In this document: in pieces, positions 63,332 through 64,000 of the stretch
How positions within the stretch are numbered: position 1 is the stretch's first letter
Layout: each line of letters begins with the position of its first letter
DNA from: Paenibacillus endoradicis
GTDB lineage: Bacteria; Bacillota; Bacilli; Paenibacillales; Paenibacillaceae
Length of the DNA: 64,000 nucleotides
Reading direction: 5' to 3'
NCBI RefSeq assembly: GCF_024721975.1
Contig: NZ_JANQBB010000009.1
Span: forward strand, 62,001 to 126,000
Notes under the pieces: generated by a model
The model's input: the letters and a program-made list of their open reading frames with translations, nothing else
Database searches by the model: none
What the model was told of the DNA's origin: nothing
Translations under genes and position numbers: made by a program

Positions 63332-63735
63332 GGTAGTTCAAAACATTCACTTGTGATCATGATGCTATTGCTTCGTAGTACATTCGGCGGCGAAGATGCC
63401 ATTCATCGGTCGTTACAGTGCTCACGTACCAAGTACGTACGCTGTGCGCTTCACTTCCCTAGCTTCATGGTATCTTCTTGATGCTGACAAGCAAATGTTT
63501 TGATCTTTCATTTTAAGTGGTAGTTCAAAACATTCACTTGTGATCACGATGCTTTTGCTTCGTAGTACATTCGGCGGCGAAGATGCCATTCATCGGTCGT
63601 TACAGTGCTCACGTACCAAGTACGTACGCTGTGCGCTTCACTTCCCTAGCTTCATGGTATCTTCTTGATGCTGACAAGCAAATGTTTTGATCTTTCATTT
63701 TAAGTGGTAGTTCAAAACATTCACTTGTGATCATG
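63332..63735. repeat. 187-bp tandem repeat (2.16 copies)
   Basis: Units start at GGTAGTTCAAAACATTCAC at 63332, 63519 and 63706 (partial). The two full copies differ at only about two positions. Each unit has near-complementary ends (TTCAAAACATT and AATGTTTTGA) and a central palindrome around GTACCAAGTACGTAC. It begins 2 bases after the Prli42-like stop and ends before lipB. No open frame of note inside. Confidence 0.9.
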
Positions 63736-63773
63736 GTGTCTAAGATGAAGTGAACTTGCACTATAAACCCTTA

Positions 63774-64000
63774 TTATGAAAAACCAAATCGTTCCTTGAA
63801 GAAAGGAACGATTTGTTCTGCCGCTGCTTCAACAGTCATCGAGCCTCCTGTAATATCGTTAAACGATGTAACGCCAAATTGTCCGATTCCACATGGTACA
63901 ATCCCACTAAAGCCTTCGGCAGCGATCCCTGATTTAATATTAAGTGCAAAACCATGACTTGTTATAAAGCCACGACGCTGCCTCGCTTTATTAAATTTCA
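63774..64000 (-). CDS. lipB: Octanoyltransferase LipB, C-terminal part
   Basis: Transfers octanoate from acyl carrier protein to lipoyl domains. The last 75 residues are visible: ARQRRGFITSHGFALNIK, then IVPCGIGQFGVTS with the active-site Cys, and a C-terminal helix ending FFKERFGF. ITSHGFALN is the LipB signature region (Trp replaced by Phe before it). The remainder lies beyond the window. Confidence 0.92.
   Translation of the reverse strand, partial: KFNKARQRRGFITSHGFALNIKSGIAAEGFSGIVPCGIGQFGVTSFNDITGGSMTVEAAAEQIVPFFKERFGFS

Noticed and set aside
63332..63735. CRISPR array
   Set aside because: Units are 187 bp and directly abut; there are no short repeats with unique spacers and no cas gene.
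1..64000. tRNA, rRNA, prophage or insertion-sequence transposase genes
   Set aside because: None seen on either strand; XerD is the only recombinase and is the housekeeping type.

Overview
The window is an AT-rich chromosomal segment of an endospore-forming Gram-positive bacterium. Gene content and order match the Bacillus subtilis stretch from aroC-cheR-ndk through mtrB-hbs, spoIVA-gpsA-der, cmk, ypeB, resABCDE, spmAB-dacB, scpAB, rib, lysA, spoVA, spoIIA-sigF and drm (deoB)-fur to the nudF area. Rearrangements, protein style and the repeat content fit a member of the Paenibacillaceae rather than Bacillus itself; this is inference, since no 16S gene is present. Nearly every gene lies on the minus strand. 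The plus-strand exceptions are an unknown membrane-anchored gene with serA (25.5-28.2 kb) and two very small genes near the right end.

Layout. 0-6.3 kb: chorismate synthase (partial), CheR, Ndk, the menaquinone side-chain genes hepT-menG-hepS, TRAP (mtrB) and HU. 6.3-11 kb: an accessory pocket with three acetyltransferases around spoIVA; the first is a CatB-type enzyme preceded by what looks like a drug-responsive leader-peptide attenuator. 11-25.5 kb: yphF, two [2Fe-2S] ferredoxins, yphE, spoVIF, gpsA-plsY-der, yphA, an S1-domain protein, plsC-cmk, a PilZ protein, ypeB, prsW, mecA and a CPBP protease. 25.5-28.3 kb: unknown gene and serA with a structured leader. 28.4-37.5 kb: the cytochrome c biogenesis/redox genes resABCDE, rluB, spmA-spmB-dacB. 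37.8-44.5 kb: ytfJ, a DUF2953 gene, scpAB, an FMN-riboswitch-controlled ribE-ribBA-ribH operon, ppiB. 44.5-54 kb: lysA, a reduced spoVA operon (A, B, F only), two unknown genes, spoIIAA-spoIIAB-sigF and dacF. 54-64 kb: nucleoside catabolism (pdp, punA, deoB), a Spo0E-like regulator, xerD, yqzK, fur, spoIIM, nudF, an M20-type peptidase, a Prli42-like micropeptide and the end of lipB.

The sporulation genes cover several stages: forespore sigma factor control (SpoIIAA/AB/SigmaF), engulfment (SpoIIM), coat basement layer (SpoIVA), late assembly (SpoVIF), cortex and core (DacF, DacB, SpmAB, YtfJ, SpoVA, YpeB) and phosphorelay damping (Spo0E-like).

Two families of non-coding repeats stand out. One is a roughly 60-70 bp palindromic element that ends next to the Shine-Dalgarno sequence of der, dacF, punA, deoB and yqzK, twice as tandem copies. 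The other is a roughly 170-190 bp element with terminal inverted repeats related to GGTAGTTCAAAA, including a near-perfect 187-bp tandem duplication next to lipB.

The most interesting candidate system is the 7.45-7.61 kb unit: sigma-A promoter, 17-residue leader peptide ending in Ala/Thr/Ser residues, 10-bp hairpin abutting the ribosome binding site, then catB-like acetyltransferase. This is the layout of a chloramphenicol-type translational attenuator. All assignments come from reading the sequence and remembered family motifs; no database search was run.
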